From an uncultured bacterium (GTDB lineage: Bacteria > Hydrogenedentota > Hydrogenedentia > Hydrogenedentales > Hydrogenedentaceae): a stretch of DNA of 64,000 nt. The notes beneath the pieces were generated by a model. It was given only the letters and a program-made list of their open reading frames with translations, had not been told where the DNA came from and made no database searches. The stretch spans positions 1 through 64,000 of the forward strand of contig CALLRP010000056.1 of assembly GCA_938014335.1 (NCBI GenBank), in the 5' to 3' direction. A program made the translations under genes and the position numbers. The number at the start of each line of letters is the position of its first letter. Position 1 is the stretch's first letter. Positions 19,891 through 29,911 of this stretch are shown in pieces.

Positions 19891-20256
19891 ATGCCAACCA
19901 TTAAATATTTTTGTCCTCAATGTGGGAAAAAGTTTGTAGAATGGGGTGCTCAAAAGTTTAATTTCAAATGTCCCCATTGTCATGATGTGGAATTGCAACG
20001 CATCGGTATTAGTAGCGAACAAATTACCGCTACTCCCAAAATAAGAAGGAAACCTCGTCTTGTGGAAGAGGAAGGAGATGTTGAATTTCCTGAGGGGTAT
20101 GCTCAAGAGGAAGAACTTGATGATTTTGGAGTTCCTGATGTACCTATCCTTGAAGATGAAGAACTTCCGATCGAGGAGGAAGAACTTCCCCCGGAAGAAA
20201 TACTCCCCGAAGAACCCGATGTTGTAGAGGAAGAATTGGATACCGAAGAAGAATAA
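19891..20256 (+). CDS. Small zinc-ribbon protein with acidic tail
   Basis: A 121-residue protein. The first ~35 residues form a zinc ribbon with two cysteine pairs (FCPQCGKKF and KCPHCHD), resembling FmdB/zinc-ribbon regulators. From about residue 60 on, the chain is dominated by Glu, Asp and Pro (for example DEELPIEEEELPPEE), a disordered acidic tail. AGGAAAGAG lies about nine bases before the ATG. It is divergent from dinB and convergent with the next gene, so it is probably monocistronic. The function is unknown; such proteins may bind RNA polymerase, nucleic acid or a metal. Confidence 0.75.
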   Translation: MPTIKYFCPQCGKKFVEWGAQKFNFKCPHCHDVELQRIGISSEQITATPKIRRKPRLVEEEGDVEFPEGYAQEEELDDFGVPDVPILEDEELPIEEEELPPEEILPEEPDVVEEELDTEEE

Positions 20257-20331
20257 ATCGAGAGATACACATTACTAAATTCTTGTTTTCTATATAAATA
20301 ACTCTTTGAGTAATACTCCCCTTTTATTCCA

Positions 20332-21642
20332 TTATTCTTCTTTATTTCCCTGTAGTTCCGGTTTCAAATATAAAGTATAAGCGGTGTCTAACCGCATTGA
20401 TTTTTTCCGTTTTACCCACCCAACAATCTGCACGGATAACCATTCCGCACCATATTTGAAATCAAATCGTTCCCAAACCTTTACAACACCATGCCAGAAT
20501 AATAATATCAACATAATGAATGGAATGATATATAACGGATTTTTTGGGAATTCTGATGGTGAACCTATTATCCACATATAAATTCTACCTAAACTTACTG
20601 CGACAGGTCCTTCCAATAAGAATACAGTTAACGCTACCATACTAATTCGACGAAGTACTGTGGTATATCTCATCCACCACTCTCGCCTGTCTTTTGTCGT
20701 ATATTCCATAACTCCAATAAGATATGCTACCAACATAAGTATTAAACCAACATCCAGTAGTTGTATCTTAAAAGGAAGTGGAGATTGGGCAAATTCTACA
20801 GGTTTTAACCCATAGGTCCATATAAGTGTCCCTGCTAACACGACAAAAGAAAATCCTAATCCGAAACCATAACCTCGTATTTTTGACAATTTAACTTGTT
20901 CGGATAATGCGATTCCGAACACAGCACCTAGATAGCCATATGCCATGTTCGGTAAAGGACCTAATAAGAATTTCAATAACCATGCTAATCCCCACCTTTC
21001 TTCCTGTATTGCCTGATAAAATACACCATCCAGAGCATGATGTATACTTGGAGAAATAAATAACAAAGTCAGTGCTATAGCCGTAAGAATCCGGAAGGTA
21101 TAACGACGGTCAAACAACTCCCCCGTCCGCCATAACGCATATAAAGTGATATGAAGAAAAAACAAACTTATTCCAATATTACCTAATGCATCGGTGTAAA
21201 AAAGAATATCTATTGAAAAGTCTGGAAAACCCCCTTTCCATATAAAGCCCGTAACCAAGGTCTCATAAAAACGGCCATTGAATGGCATCCGGTGGTGAAA
21301 AAAGGTCATGTTTATAAAGGAATAACAAATAAGAAGAAAGGAATTTACCAATCCCCCTAAAAGTAGACGATTTAATTCAGGTGTCATTCGGGTGGTATCT
21401 TTATATTTCAACAGATTCTGATGCATTGTATAAGCATGGGCTGTTCCTGAGAGCATTACAAAAATAGGAGCCCATGTCGCAATAATTACCAATGGTGCCA
21501 ATATAATAAATATCCATGGATTTGCATTTTCTATAGACTGGGGATTGTTGTTATAGACCACTGCATTGAACGCATGAAGCCATAAAATATAAACAATAAA
21601 AAAACCTCTTAAGCAATCTACATACAACAATCTTTTTTTCAC
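20332..21642 (-). CDS. Membrane acyltransferase (acyltransferase-3/DUF1624-like)
   Basis: A 436-residue polytopic membrane protein with about ten hydrophobic segments. The N-terminus reads KKRLLYVDCLRGFFIVYILW, matching the R-x4-D-x-L-R-G opening of acyltransferase-3/heparan-glucosaminide-acetyltransferase-like families, which acylate extracytoplasmic sugars. The start is GTG with AAGGGA about seven bases upstream. It is the last gene of a minus-strand run of exported, probably carbohydrate-related proteins, which makes acylation of a cell-surface or substrate glycan plausible. The exact family cannot be fixed by eye. Confidence 0.7.
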   Translation of the reverse strand: MKKRLLYVDCLRGFFIVYILWLHAFNAVVYNNNPQSIENANPWIFIILAPLVIIATWAPIFVMLSGTAHAYTMHQNLLKYKDTTRMTPELNRLLLGGLVNSFLLICYSFINMTFFHHRMPFNGRFYETLVTGFIWKGGFPDFSIDILFYTDALGNIGISLFFLHITLYALWRTGELFDRRYTFRILTAIALTLLFISPSIHHALDGVFYQAIQEERWGLAWLLKFLLGPLPNMAYGYLGAVFGIALSEQVKLSKIRGYGFGLGFSFVVLAGTLIWTYGLKPVEFAQSPLPFKIQLLDVGLILMLVAYLIGVMEYTTKDRREWWMRYTTVLRRISMVALTVFLLEGPVAVSLGRIYMWIIGSPSEFPKNPLYIIPFIMLILLFWHGVVKVWERFDFKYGAEWLSVQIVGWVKRKKSMRLDTAYTLYLKPELQGNKEE

Positions 21643-21829
21643 TGCTTTGTCCCTTTTTTATATGTGTTTTGTAATATCAAACCTCGTATATAAATACAAA
21701 TAAATTAAGATTTTATTACATACAATTTACTCTACTAAGAAAGAAACTTTTGAGCAATGGCTTCTTGAAGATGATGCTTCACTCTACTACTAAAAATTAT
21801 TTGCCAGAATTTTTAATTTTTTTTGATTA

Positions 21830-24800
21830 CTACCAAAACAAACATTTAATTTCCCACTCTTCTTCTGAATTATCACGTCCAGGGAATAAATAGATAATAT
21901 TTGATGTGGCATCCCACTTGTCATATTCGACCCCATTAACTATGACTTTTTTAATTAACTTATCAGAAGGATGTCTAATTCTTAAAATAACTTTATTAAA
22001 GTCTGTACCTTTTCTTAGATATACAGTCCCATCTATTTCACCATTATCTATTTTGGAATTCAATGTGTAACTAATAGTCCCGAAGTAGGTATTGACATTT
22101 TTCACCGCAACTTGCTTTCCATCTTCAAGCCAGTAAGAGGGCATAAAAGGTGCCAACCAAAGGACATTACCCTCTTCACGGACAAACATCTTTCGTGTTT
22201 GCACTAAAAACCAGCCTGTTTCATGTGTTTTATTCCATGCGCCAATGTTATGGAAGTGCTCCCAAAATGACATGTTCTCTGTATTTAGTAATGAAGGAAT
22301 GGCATTAAAATAAGAACGAATAAAAGGCTTTACTTCATCTCTCATAGCGTAAATTTCTGCTATACGTGTATAGTAAGGCTGAATTTTTGAAAAGCCTCCT
22401 AAATGAAACCAATCTTTTTTACTTTCTTCCTCCGGATAATCCCCTTCTCCGCTAAAAGCGAACCAGTAGTCCGAATGAAGAAACCAATAATCTTCCATAT
22501 GCTGGATAATATTCTCTGCATCTTTACTAAAAGGTTCTAAAATACCAAGAGGAATCAGGTGATGCGGTCCTAACTCTACATCATACGCCCAACTTCTACC
22601 GGCATCTTCTCCGGGGAACATTTCGCCAGATGTTCCAAAGGAATATAGGGTGGGCGGATAGGGTAGTATCCACGTTCCATTTGAAAGAGGTAAAACGGGA
22701 CTTCTTTCTTTATTCCACTCGTACGCTTTCAATATGGCGTCTTTTAACTCACTTCCTCCATCTATATATTTATCTGTTAACGGATAGTTTATATCTTTTA
22801 ATATAGAACCTATTCCATCAAGGCCTGCATAAAAATGTGCCTGGATAGGAAACCGATATGCAAAACGATTCCAGTCGGCTCCTACTCCCGGGGGCATCAG
22901 TCCATATTCGGGAGGTTTTTCTCCCACAGTTGTCCGTTTCTTTGTTTTTTCGCACTGGTTTACTATCCAATTACATACCCGGGACAGTTCATCTCCATAT
23001 TTTGTAAGCCAATCTTTATCTCTTGTAAGACGGTAATGTTCTGCTAATGTCCACAAATGCCATCCCGTTCCCATTAAGGTATAACCTGTGGTCAAATACC
23101 CTGCATCGTTATACTTATTTATGAAAAACTCCAATGATTTTCTTGCAAACTCATGCCACCCCATAAGGTCCATCCCATACACAATCGAGTGAGCTTCACT
23201 CTCTAAGGGACCATACGACATAGATGCAATCCATGGAGCGATTAAACCGCTCTCTTCTTCAGAACGCGCCGCAATTAGACAATGAACCTGTGACGCTTTA
23301 ATAAGATTGTTCAGTAAAGGTTCCGGAATATCTATCGACACTGTTCCTGAAAACAAATTTTCCCAGTACTTTACCGTTTTATCTAATAATTCCTCTACTT
23401 CCATTTGTTCAAATTCATTCATTCGTATGTCATCCGTACTTGATGGAATAACAACAGTCAATTTTACGGAAGCCCCTGGAGATATCGATGGGTTGATTGA
23501 AATCGTTTCTTCATGTATCTCAAAAATTTCATCTTTCACAATACAAGCACCTAATATCTGCTCTCCCTTTATAACTATGCTACGATTTCTCTTCTCCAAT
23601 CCCGCCTTCTTTCCCTCTTTTTTATTGGAATAAAAAGAAAAATGAAGTTCACAAGGCTTTTCATTCACATCCTTATTTTTTATCTCAAATTCTGAAACAC
23701 AAAGAGACTTCCCTGCTTTATAGGGGGCAACAAATGTTCTTGAGGAATAGATAATGCCATTTTCATCTTTTTCAATAATAGGCACAGGTAACCAAGCTCT
23801 GTAAAGGGTGCGTTTTACTTTGTCGTTATTTCCCATCCGAACTTTCATGAAGAAATCATTAAATTGGACGGAACCTTCTCTTTCTACTATAAATTTGTTA
23901 TTATCACAAGCCAGGGACAGCATTGTAGGTCCATTATCTTGAATAGGGCGGTGAACTTTTTCCATAGCATCTGAAAAGGTCTGCTCAGGAAGGGAACGAA
24001 CTTTATCCAGAATGCTTTGTTTATCTTTTATCATCACTTTATAATCGTTGAGAGTGAGCGATGAGGATTGTAATACTGCGAAAATACCTGTCTCCGGGAT
24101 ATATACGCACGGATGGTTTAATATATCCTCTATTGCAATACAAAATTTTGTATTGGGTAGACTTATCCATAATAAAGTCCTATCTCCTTTATCTATTCGA
24201 GGTACGCTATATAGAAGAGGGAAAGTAATAGGTTCAGAAGTTTTCCATACTTGTGAAATAAAGTCCGTTAACCCCAAGAATTTTCCGTTATAAATCTGGA
24301 GTGTTGCATGTATATTCCCGCCACCTTTTTCACTCTCCAACCGTATAGCGGTCTTATCCCAGGATGAATTGCTATAAGCATATAATTTTTTGATATATAA
24401 AGGTTTTCTACTTTCAAAAATCCATCTGACCTTTTCGGTACCTTTATTTATAAATAGATTATCTCGCCAGGGGATATGAAAAGAAAATTGTGTCCCCTTG
24501 TTCTCTACTTTACTATTAAGTGTTTGCCATTTTCCCTGCCAAGGAGACTCACCTACCCAGACCTCGACTCTGGTTTGTTCTGGCAGTTTATCATCGGCAA
24601 ATTCTACAGCAAGGTCTGTTAGTTTTCGCCGCTCATGCCAGCGTAACCCTATACACTTCAATCCATTGTAATCTGGGACCTCATATTGTTCTTCTTCGTA
24701 AGGATATAGTTTTGTCTCTAAAAATATATCTTCCGACGGGAATTCTTCTACTCTGGAACAACGAGCCCCCTCATACCGTCTTGGGTCACAGGTAATCACA

Positions 24801-25378
24801 TCCGCAAATAATGCAATATTCATTGGGTCTATCGTACCGGATTCATTTTCATTTTTTAGAGGGATTAGCTTTGCATCAGCCCAATTGGCGCAATCGCATG
24901 TAATTCCATCGCCACCATCCTTCACTCTAAGTCGAAGTTCATGGGCACCGCTTAGTTCCACTTTCACAGGCAAAGGAGCATCCAATTCTTTTCTTACACC
25001 ACTCTCCCATCGCTTTTCACCATCTACTATTATCTGAAAAACTACGCTGCCTTTATTTGAATTATCTTGTTTCTGAACTCCCACCTCACACTCAAAAGAT
25101 GTATACTTCCCATTCAAATCTACCACAATCTCACCCGGAGCATGGTGACCTATCCCCTTTTTATATTTTTTTTCTCCTATTTGTAGTTCCATTGGTGTTT
25201 GCCCCGATGCATGAGCAGAGACATCCCAGCCTGTTTCTCCCCAACCCTGTGTAATTGAAGTAAAATGTTCAGGAACATCGCTTAGATACACTACATTATC
25301 AGGGAAACAGGATAAAGTTAAAGATAAAAAAGATACAAACACAATGAATAAATGATGAAACTTTGATACTATATTCAT
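21830..25378 (-). CDS. Large exported NPCBM-domain protein with six-hairpin-glycosidase-like region
   Basis: An 1182-residue exported protein. A signal peptide covers about residues 1-25 (FHHLFIVFVSFLSLTLSC), with a cysteine that might be lipidated although the lipobox is weak. Residues about 35-175 form an NPCBM carbohydrate-binding module (GWGETGWDVSAHASG, KKYKKGIGHHAPGEIVVDL, LRLRVKDGGDGITCDCANWA). A long beta-rich middle follows. Residues about 685-1000 look like an alpha/alpha-barrel of the six-hairpin glycosidase type (FARKSLEFFINKYNDAGYL, GTGWHLWTLAEHYRLTRD, ADWNRFAYR). The predicted role is binding and cleaving a polysaccharide outside the cytoplasm. AGGAAG sits six bases before the ATG. 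The glycosidase family is not recognised. Confidence 0.72.
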   Translation of the reverse strand: MNIVSKFHHLFIVFVSFLSLTLSCFPDNVVYLSDVPEHFTSITQGWGETGWDVSAHASGQTPMELQIGEKKYKKGIGHHAPGEIVVDLNGKYTSFECEVGVQKQDNSNKGSVVFQIIVDGEKRWESGVRKELDAPLPVKVELSGAHELRLRVKDGGDGITCDCANWADAKLIPLKNENESGTIDPMNIALFADVITCDPRRYEGARCSRVEEFPSEDIFLETKLYPYEEEQYEVPDYNGLKCIGLRWHERRKLTDLAVEFADDKLPEQTRVEVWVGESPWQGKWQTLNSKVENKGTQFSFHIPWRDNLFINKGTEKVRWIFESRKPLYIKKLYAYSNSSWDKTAIRLESEKGGGNIHATLQIYNGKFLGLTDFISQVWKTSEPITFPLLYSVPRIDKGDRTLLWISLPNTKFCIAIEDILNHPCVYIPETGIFAVLQSSSLTLNDYKVMIKDKQSILDKVRSLPEQTFSDAMEKVHRPIQDNGPTMLSLACDNNKFIVEREGSVQFNDFFMKVRMGNNDKVKRTLYRAWLPVPIIEKDENGIIYSSRTFVAPYKAGKSLCVSEFEIKNKDVNEKPCELHFSFYSNKKEGKKAGLEKRNRSIVIKGEQILGACIVKDEIFEIHEETISINPSISPGASVKLTVVIPSSTDDIRMNEFEQMEVEELLDKTVKYWENLFSGTVSIDIPEPLLNNLIKASQVHCLIAARSEEESGLIAPWIASMSYGPLESEAHSIVYGMDLMGWHEFARKSLEFFINKYNDAGYLTTGYTLMGTGWHLWTLAEHYRLTRDKDWLTKYGDELSRVCNWIVNQCEKTKKRTTVGEKPPEYGLMPPGVGADWNRFAYRFPIQAHFYAGLDGIGSILKDINYPLTDKYIDGGSELKDAILKAYEWNKERSPVLPLSNGTWILPYPPTLYSFGTSGEMFPGEDAGRSWAYDVELGPHHLIPLGILEPFSKDAENIIQHMEDYWFLHSDYWFAFSGEGDYPEEESKKDWFHLGGFSKIQPYYTRIAEIYAMRDEVKPFIRSYFNAIPSLLNTENMSFWEHFHNIGAWNKTHETGWFLVQTRKMFVREEGNVLWLAPFMPSYWLEDGKQVAVKNVNTYFGTISYTLNSKIDNGEIDGTVYLRKGTDFNKVILRIRHPSDKLIKKVIVNGVEYDKWDATSNIIYLFPGRDNSEEEWEIKCLFW

Positions 25379-25486
25379 CTTCTTACTTCCTTTCTAAAGT
25401 ATTTATCACAAAAAGATAGTATATTACTGATAATATAAACTGACAATTATCTTATTAAAGAATTGTCTTCTTTTAGCGATTCGTAC

Positions 25487-27220
25487 TTATTCCCCATACA
25501 AATTTACAGGTATATTCCCATTCCATCGAGGCCAGTTATCATAATACCTATCAATTTCCTCTCCCTCTACCGATTTTATTACCCACATTCCAGCCGGTGC
25601 ATTTATATCATACTCGATACGCTTTCCATCCCAAAATACAAATGATGAACGAATGCCTTCTTTTGAGGGATTTTTACGAATAATTTCATCCAACCACTCA
25701 TCTGGCGTGACGGTTTTATTTTCAGATAAGTACAATAAGCCAAAATTGTCATCGCTATAAATACCAATATATAGATTTTTCACATCTTCAGGGGCAAAAA
25801 CAGACCACAATCCTTTCTGAACAATAGGTGAATATTGAGGAGGTATATGAACAGGGGCATTTCCCACTGCAAATTTTTTATAAACACCCGTGTTATTCCA
25901 GCACCACCATTTCCCTCTTCCTTTTATATGGAAACACCTATTAAGGTCAATTTCTCCATCATTTAACAGTAAAGTTATAGGCCGGGGCACAATCATAGCC
26001 CGTAAACCTCTATATACCCCTCCCGCACTTATCAGGTATTCTTTGCCCCCACTGTATATTTCGGGACTGCCATTCTTCCCATATCCTATTCGGACAAAGT
26101 AATCATATGGTTTTTCAAATGCCCACTGTTTTACAACTGGGGGAACAATATATGGGGATAAAACAGCAGAAATAATTTGTGAATATTTTGTCTCTTCCTT
26201 ACCGGGAGCCGTTTTGCTTTCTGGCAAACACCACCAACGCATTAAGGCGGTGTGGGGGTCTCTTACTAAGGATGTTATATTCGCATATTCAAATCTACGA
26301 CGGAACGGAGCATATCTTCTAAATTGTAAACTACCCAGTGCATATTTCCAGTTAATACTGTCCAATATTTTATGAGCTCTTATTCTTACCTCTTCTGAAT
26401 CAGGAAATGCTTCTAAATTTAATAATGCTTCAACAGCGTATAACAGATAAGGAATGGAATTAAATTCATATTCGCCATTGAAAAGCATCTCATCGAGGTA
26501 ATTCACAAGCCATTCTTCTAATCCATTTGTCTTATTGTCATATATAGGATTTCCCGAGGCAGTTATAGAACTCCCATATTTAAACAACCATTGATTTTTC
26601 AAATAACGGCTACTTTCTGTCATCAAATGATGATTTTCGGTATCACGAATTAATCCCCATGACTTGGGAACCATTTCACGAGGTTTCCCTCCTTCTTCCA
26701 CCAAAAGAACATGAAGGAGATGGTCTAATGTCTCGGGATAAATCCGTTCTTGCTTATCTCCGAACAGATACAACATCATCGTAAGTATAACTTCCGTAAA
26801 ATCATAATCACCTCTATAAACCCACCATGAAGAACCACTGTGAGACCAGGGCTCTAACTTTTGTAAATATTCATTGACCTCATTAACTCTTTCTCCACAA
26901 GCAAGCAGAGCTAAACATATATGAGGAGCGTACCCTTTCCCATGCTTTTTCCAATCCGGCAAAGGTTTATCCACCATTTGCTTTATATACTCACGAACAT
27001 AATCAGAGGTACAATAGGACTTGTTTCGTTCCCAATCTTTTAAAACACTCTCTTCCCATTCTGGACCTGCATCACCCCAGGATAGGGGAGGTATCGGTTT
27101 TCGTCCTGCACCTAACAATTCATCTATAAAAATTGAAATAACGCATATTCCAACTATGAAAAAATAAATACCTGGATAGGTATAAAAAAATACCCTCCGC
27201 ACTAAAAACAGAATTTCCAT
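25487..27220 (-). CDS. Exported or membrane-anchored protein of unknown function, helical-barrel-like
   Basis: A 577-residue protein. One hydrophobic segment near the N-terminus (about residues 12-32, YPGIYFFIVGICVISIFI) acts as signal or anchor. The rest is rich in Trp, Tyr and Pro with helical stretches (NSIPYLLYAVEALLNLEAF, ICLALLACGERVNEVNEYL), reminiscent of alpha/alpha-toroid polysaccharide lyases or glycosidases, but I find no diagnostic motif. It lies between an NPCBM-domain protein and a GH-like protein on the same strand and is preceded after 19 bp by a 48-residue membrane protein gene. A carbohydrate-processing role is inferred from context only. Confidence 0.65.
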   Translation of the reverse strand: MEILFLVRRVFFYTYPGIYFFIVGICVISIFIDELLGAGRKPIPPLSWGDAGPEWEESVLKDWERNKSYCTSDYVREYIKQMVDKPLPDWKKHGKGYAPHICLALLACGERVNEVNEYLQKLEPWSHSGSSWWVYRGDYDFTEVILTMMLYLFGDKQERIYPETLDHLLHVLLVEEGGKPREMVPKSWGLIRDTENHHLMTESSRYLKNQWLFKYGSSITASGNPIYDNKTNGLEEWLVNYLDEMLFNGEYEFNSIPYLLYAVEALLNLEAFPDSEEVRIRAHKILDSINWKYALGSLQFRRYAPFRRRFEYANITSLVRDPHTALMRWWCLPESKTAPGKEETKYSQIISAVLSPYIVPPVVKQWAFEKPYDYFVRIGYGKNGSPEIYSGGKEYLISAGGVYRGLRAMIVPRPITLLLNDGEIDLNRCFHIKGRGKWWCWNNTGVYKKFAVGNAPVHIPPQYSPIVQKGLWSVFAPEDVKNLYIGIYSDDNFGLLYLSENKTVTPDEWLDEIIRKNPSKEGIRSSFVFWDGKRIEYDINAPAGMWVIKSVEGEEIDRYYDNWPRWNGNIPVNLYGE

Positions 27221-27239
27221 AACTCAACTTGTCTTATAT

Positions 27240-27386
27240 TTAGAAAAAACCGTTTATAGCGGCAAATATTACCAAAAATAAACCTATAAACCACATTATA
27301 ATGGTCGTAGGCGTAATGTATATATAATTTGCATTTTCATTATTGTTATCTGTAGTCTGCTTGAAAAATTCCTTCATGTCTAACAT
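27240..27386 (-). CDS. 48-residue single-span membrane protein
   Basis: A short gene that a long-ORF filter would miss. The ATG at 27386 has AAAGGA eight bases upstream and the frame runs 48 codons to TAA at 27242-27240. The product begins MLDMKEFFKQTTDNNNE, a polar head. It ends in one transmembrane helix (TIIMWFIGLFLVIFAAINGFF) that reaches the C-terminus, so it is tail-anchored. The gene ends 19 bp before the start of the 577-residue protein gene. Good ribosome binding site, spacing and composition support a real gene. The function is unknown; a helper or assembly factor for its neighbour is a guess. Confidence 0.7.
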   Translation of the reverse strand: MLDMKEFFKQTTDNNNENANYIYITPTTIIMWFIGLFLVIFAAINGFF

Positions 27387-27463
27387 ATTAGATGTCCTTT
27401 AATTTTTTATATATTTTAATTATAGACCCTATAATTATATATCCACAATTGTGTGTTTTCGTT

Positions 27464-29854
27464 TTATTGTTTTAACAACCATATTTCACATATTCGAGAT
27501 TGCTGTCGCCAATTTTTCTTTAAATCTTCTGTGGGCAAGGTCCATTTTACAATGATTTCTCTATCCTGAAAACTCTGTGACGGGACCATGTATTCTTTGA
27601 ATTCTCCCAATTCGATTCCATTTTCATCGGAGTTATTTATTCTTTCACCATCAACCTCAATCTGAGGTCTACCAAAACCTGTAATACGGAGCCTATATTG
27701 TGCATCAGGGTCTAATCCCTGGTATACTGCCTCTCCAGACTCCAATGAACTTAACCAGGCAATTCGTTTTCTACTTTTACCATTATCGAACCACCATAAA
27801 GTAGGCTCTTGCCATGCTTCTTCCTCTGGATTAGTATAATGAATCTCACATCGCTTTATACGAGGAGATTTTCCTGTATTTCCTACATCATCATAATAAG
27901 AACCATTCCCAGGATTCTCCCAGAGAGCAATCGTTTTCAACTTTTTTATTTTTTCCTCCTCTGAACTCAATTGTCTTACCTGATGGAACTGGTCTTCTAA
28001 CCACCATCGATTATTCAATGGAATTTCAATATAATCCAATGAAGCCCCTCGCTCACCTCCACTGGCTTTATATTTTTCCACGCTGGATTGCAAACCTATA
28101 CTATGAAATAGTGCATCATACAAAGACACGATTTTTGCTTTTAAATCGGTTGCAATAGGTTCCATAACTGCTTTATTTAAAATATTTATGGCTTCCTGAA
28201 TAACTTGTTCTGTCCCTATTTTCTCCACATTCAATAATATCTGATTTGCTTTTTCTTCTAAATCATGCTCGTAAATAACTTTCCGTCGTATATATGCATC
28301 ATAATAAGCCCGCACCAGACACATTTGCCCCCGCCAATTTTTTTGTAGGTCAGGGTATCTCTGTTCTAATTCCTGCCATAGTTTTAAGGTCCCTTCGATT
28401 GCCCCATTATCTACAATACTTCCACGCCAGTTATTTTCTAATGCTAATATCCCCTCTGCGGTCAATTCCGCCATTTCGCTACCCAAAAACACATTGCAAT
28501 ATTCTATGAGTATATTGCGAACAGATTGTTTCGGGCTCCACCCCATAGCACTCCATATTACTTTATTTACATCATCGTGGACACCATCTGAATAAGTAAT
28601 AAAACCATCACAATACGGCTGAAACCAATTGTGAATATAAGCATATTGAACAGGTCTTGGATTAATTCCTTCTCTACCGATTACAGATGAGAATGCAATA
28701 TCCCACCATGGTACCGGGTACTGGCACAGTTTGTTATGGGTTATATCCGGATACATCCGAAGTTTATATTCTGTCGGTAAATTCTGTCGTAAATATGCTA
28801 TAGGTGGACTGGACGGACCTTCACAGAGTCCGCCCAACCATTTCGGTTTTTTATTTTTTATATAATCGAATACAAACTCTGCCTGAGCAGTTGAAAAACC
28901 CTGCAATGATAGCCATATCTTCGCATCCGGATGTATAGGTATTAACAATTTAGATAAATCTTCCAGAAAAGGTAAGACTAATTCAGGTGGGTTGTCCCCC
29001 GGATCTCCGCCCGGGAAAAATACTCCTGTCAATGTAGGGCAATCTCTATATAAGTCTTCGTGTTTTTTTAACATAGCCTCTCTATTTTCTTTGTCGTTTA
29101 AATCAAAATGAGCAGGCGTCCAGACCCAGTAATCCAATCCATATTTTTTACATATTTCACTCATAGCACGGTTCATTTCTCGTCGTGTAACAGGCATTAA
29201 TGGAGCCGATCTTTCATCTTGGAAAGGAATATTTTCAATGCTGTTCACTCCAAAGAAGGCTAATTCTCGTATATATCGGTCATATTTTTGAATATCCCAT
29301 GCATCATACGAATTTGATTGGGCTCGATAGCCTAATTGATGACCGCGAATAGGGGATATAGGAGATTCTATTATCTTAAGAGGTATTTTAACTTTTACTG
29401 AACCTTTCGAATATTTCATAATTCTCAATAATTTCCCCACTCCGAACAAAACTCCCCGTTTATCTTTTCCTATAATCCAAATCCTATACTTTCCTTGAGT
29501 CTCTTCACTAATTATGGTAAAACCTTCGGGCTTGAGTTGTTCTATATCTTCTCTAATTAGTTTCCAATTTTTCTTAAATGTACCCGACTTTTTTAGTGAA
29601 TTAATATCGGTTAACAAAATATAACCTGAATTCGTTGGAAATTCTTCAGAGTTTTTTAATGTTATTTGTGTTCGGTTTTTAACTTCCTCAACAAGAATCT
29701 GAACAGCACTGTTTAATACCTCATCGTTTTTATCACTAATAAGAAAAATGCTGAAATCCTTTAATTCCAGGAACAAATTGTCTGCTTTAACATCTATTCC
29801 CAAAGTCAATGCAATACCAAATAAAAATAACCGAATTAAAGTATTTTTTACCAT
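27464..29854 (-). CDS. Exported glycoside-hydrolase-like protein (GH20/GH67-type N-domain plus TIM barrel)
   Basis: A 796-residue exported protein from the ATG at 29854, whose first ~25 residues form a signal peptide (MVKNTLIRLFLFGIALTLG). A TTG 42 bases upstream would also keep the frame but would bury the signal. Residues about 30-160 resemble the N-terminal domain shared by GH20 and GH67 enzymes (VQILVEEVKNRTQI, GYILLTD, KRGVLFGVGKLLRIM). A TIM-barrel-like region follows, with RGHQLGYRAQSN, FFGVNSIENIPF, YWVWTPAHFD and FFPGGDPGDNPPE. The C-terminal part is a beta-sandwich-like domain. Predicted to act on a glycan outside the cytoplasm. The catalytic residues and exact family are not certain. 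Confidence 0.7.
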   Translation of the reverse strand: MVKNTLIRLFLFGIALTLGIDVKADNLFLELKDFSIFLISDKNDEVLNSAVQILVEEVKNRTQITLKNSEEFPTNSGYILLTDINSLKKSGTFKKNWKLIREDIEQLKPEGFTIISEETQGKYRIWIIGKDKRGVLFGVGKLLRIMKYSKGSVKVKIPLKIIESPISPIRGHQLGYRAQSNSYDAWDIQKYDRYIRELAFFGVNSIENIPFQDERSAPLMPVTRREMNRAMSEICKKYGLDYWVWTPAHFDLNDKENREAMLKKHEDLYRDCPTLTGVFFPGGDPGDNPPELVLPFLEDLSKLLIPIHPDAKIWLSLQGFSTAQAEFVFDYIKNKKPKWLGGLCEGPSSPPIAYLRQNLPTEYKLRMYPDITHNKLCQYPVPWWDIAFSSVIGREGINPRPVQYAYIHNWFQPYCDGFITYSDGVHDDVNKVIWSAMGWSPKQSVRNILIEYCNVFLGSEMAELTAEGILALENNWRGSIVDNGAIEGTLKLWQELEQRYPDLQKNWRGQMCLVRAYYDAYIRRKVIYEHDLEEKANQILLNVEKIGTEQVIQEAINILNKAVMEPIATDLKAKIVSLYDALFHSIGLQSSVEKYKASGGERGASLDYIEIPLNNRWWLEDQFHQVRQLSSEEEKIKKLKTIALWENPGNGSYYDDVGNTGKSPRIKRCEIHYTNPEEEAWQEPTLWWFDNGKSRKRIAWLSSLESGEAVYQGLDPDAQYRLRITGFGRPQIEVDGERINNSDENGIELGEFKEYMVPSQSFQDREIIVKWTLPTEDLKKNWRQQSRICEIWLLKQ

Positions 29855-29911
29855 AAATAATCTTTCTAAGGATGGTTCTAATACTTCCTGTATCAATTTG
29901 GACTCTATAAC

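Noticed and set aside
19747..20106. 119-codon minus-strand open frame opposite the zinc-ribbon gene
   Set aside because: Antisense shadow: the plus-strand frame has a ribosome binding site, paired CxxC motifs and sensible composition.
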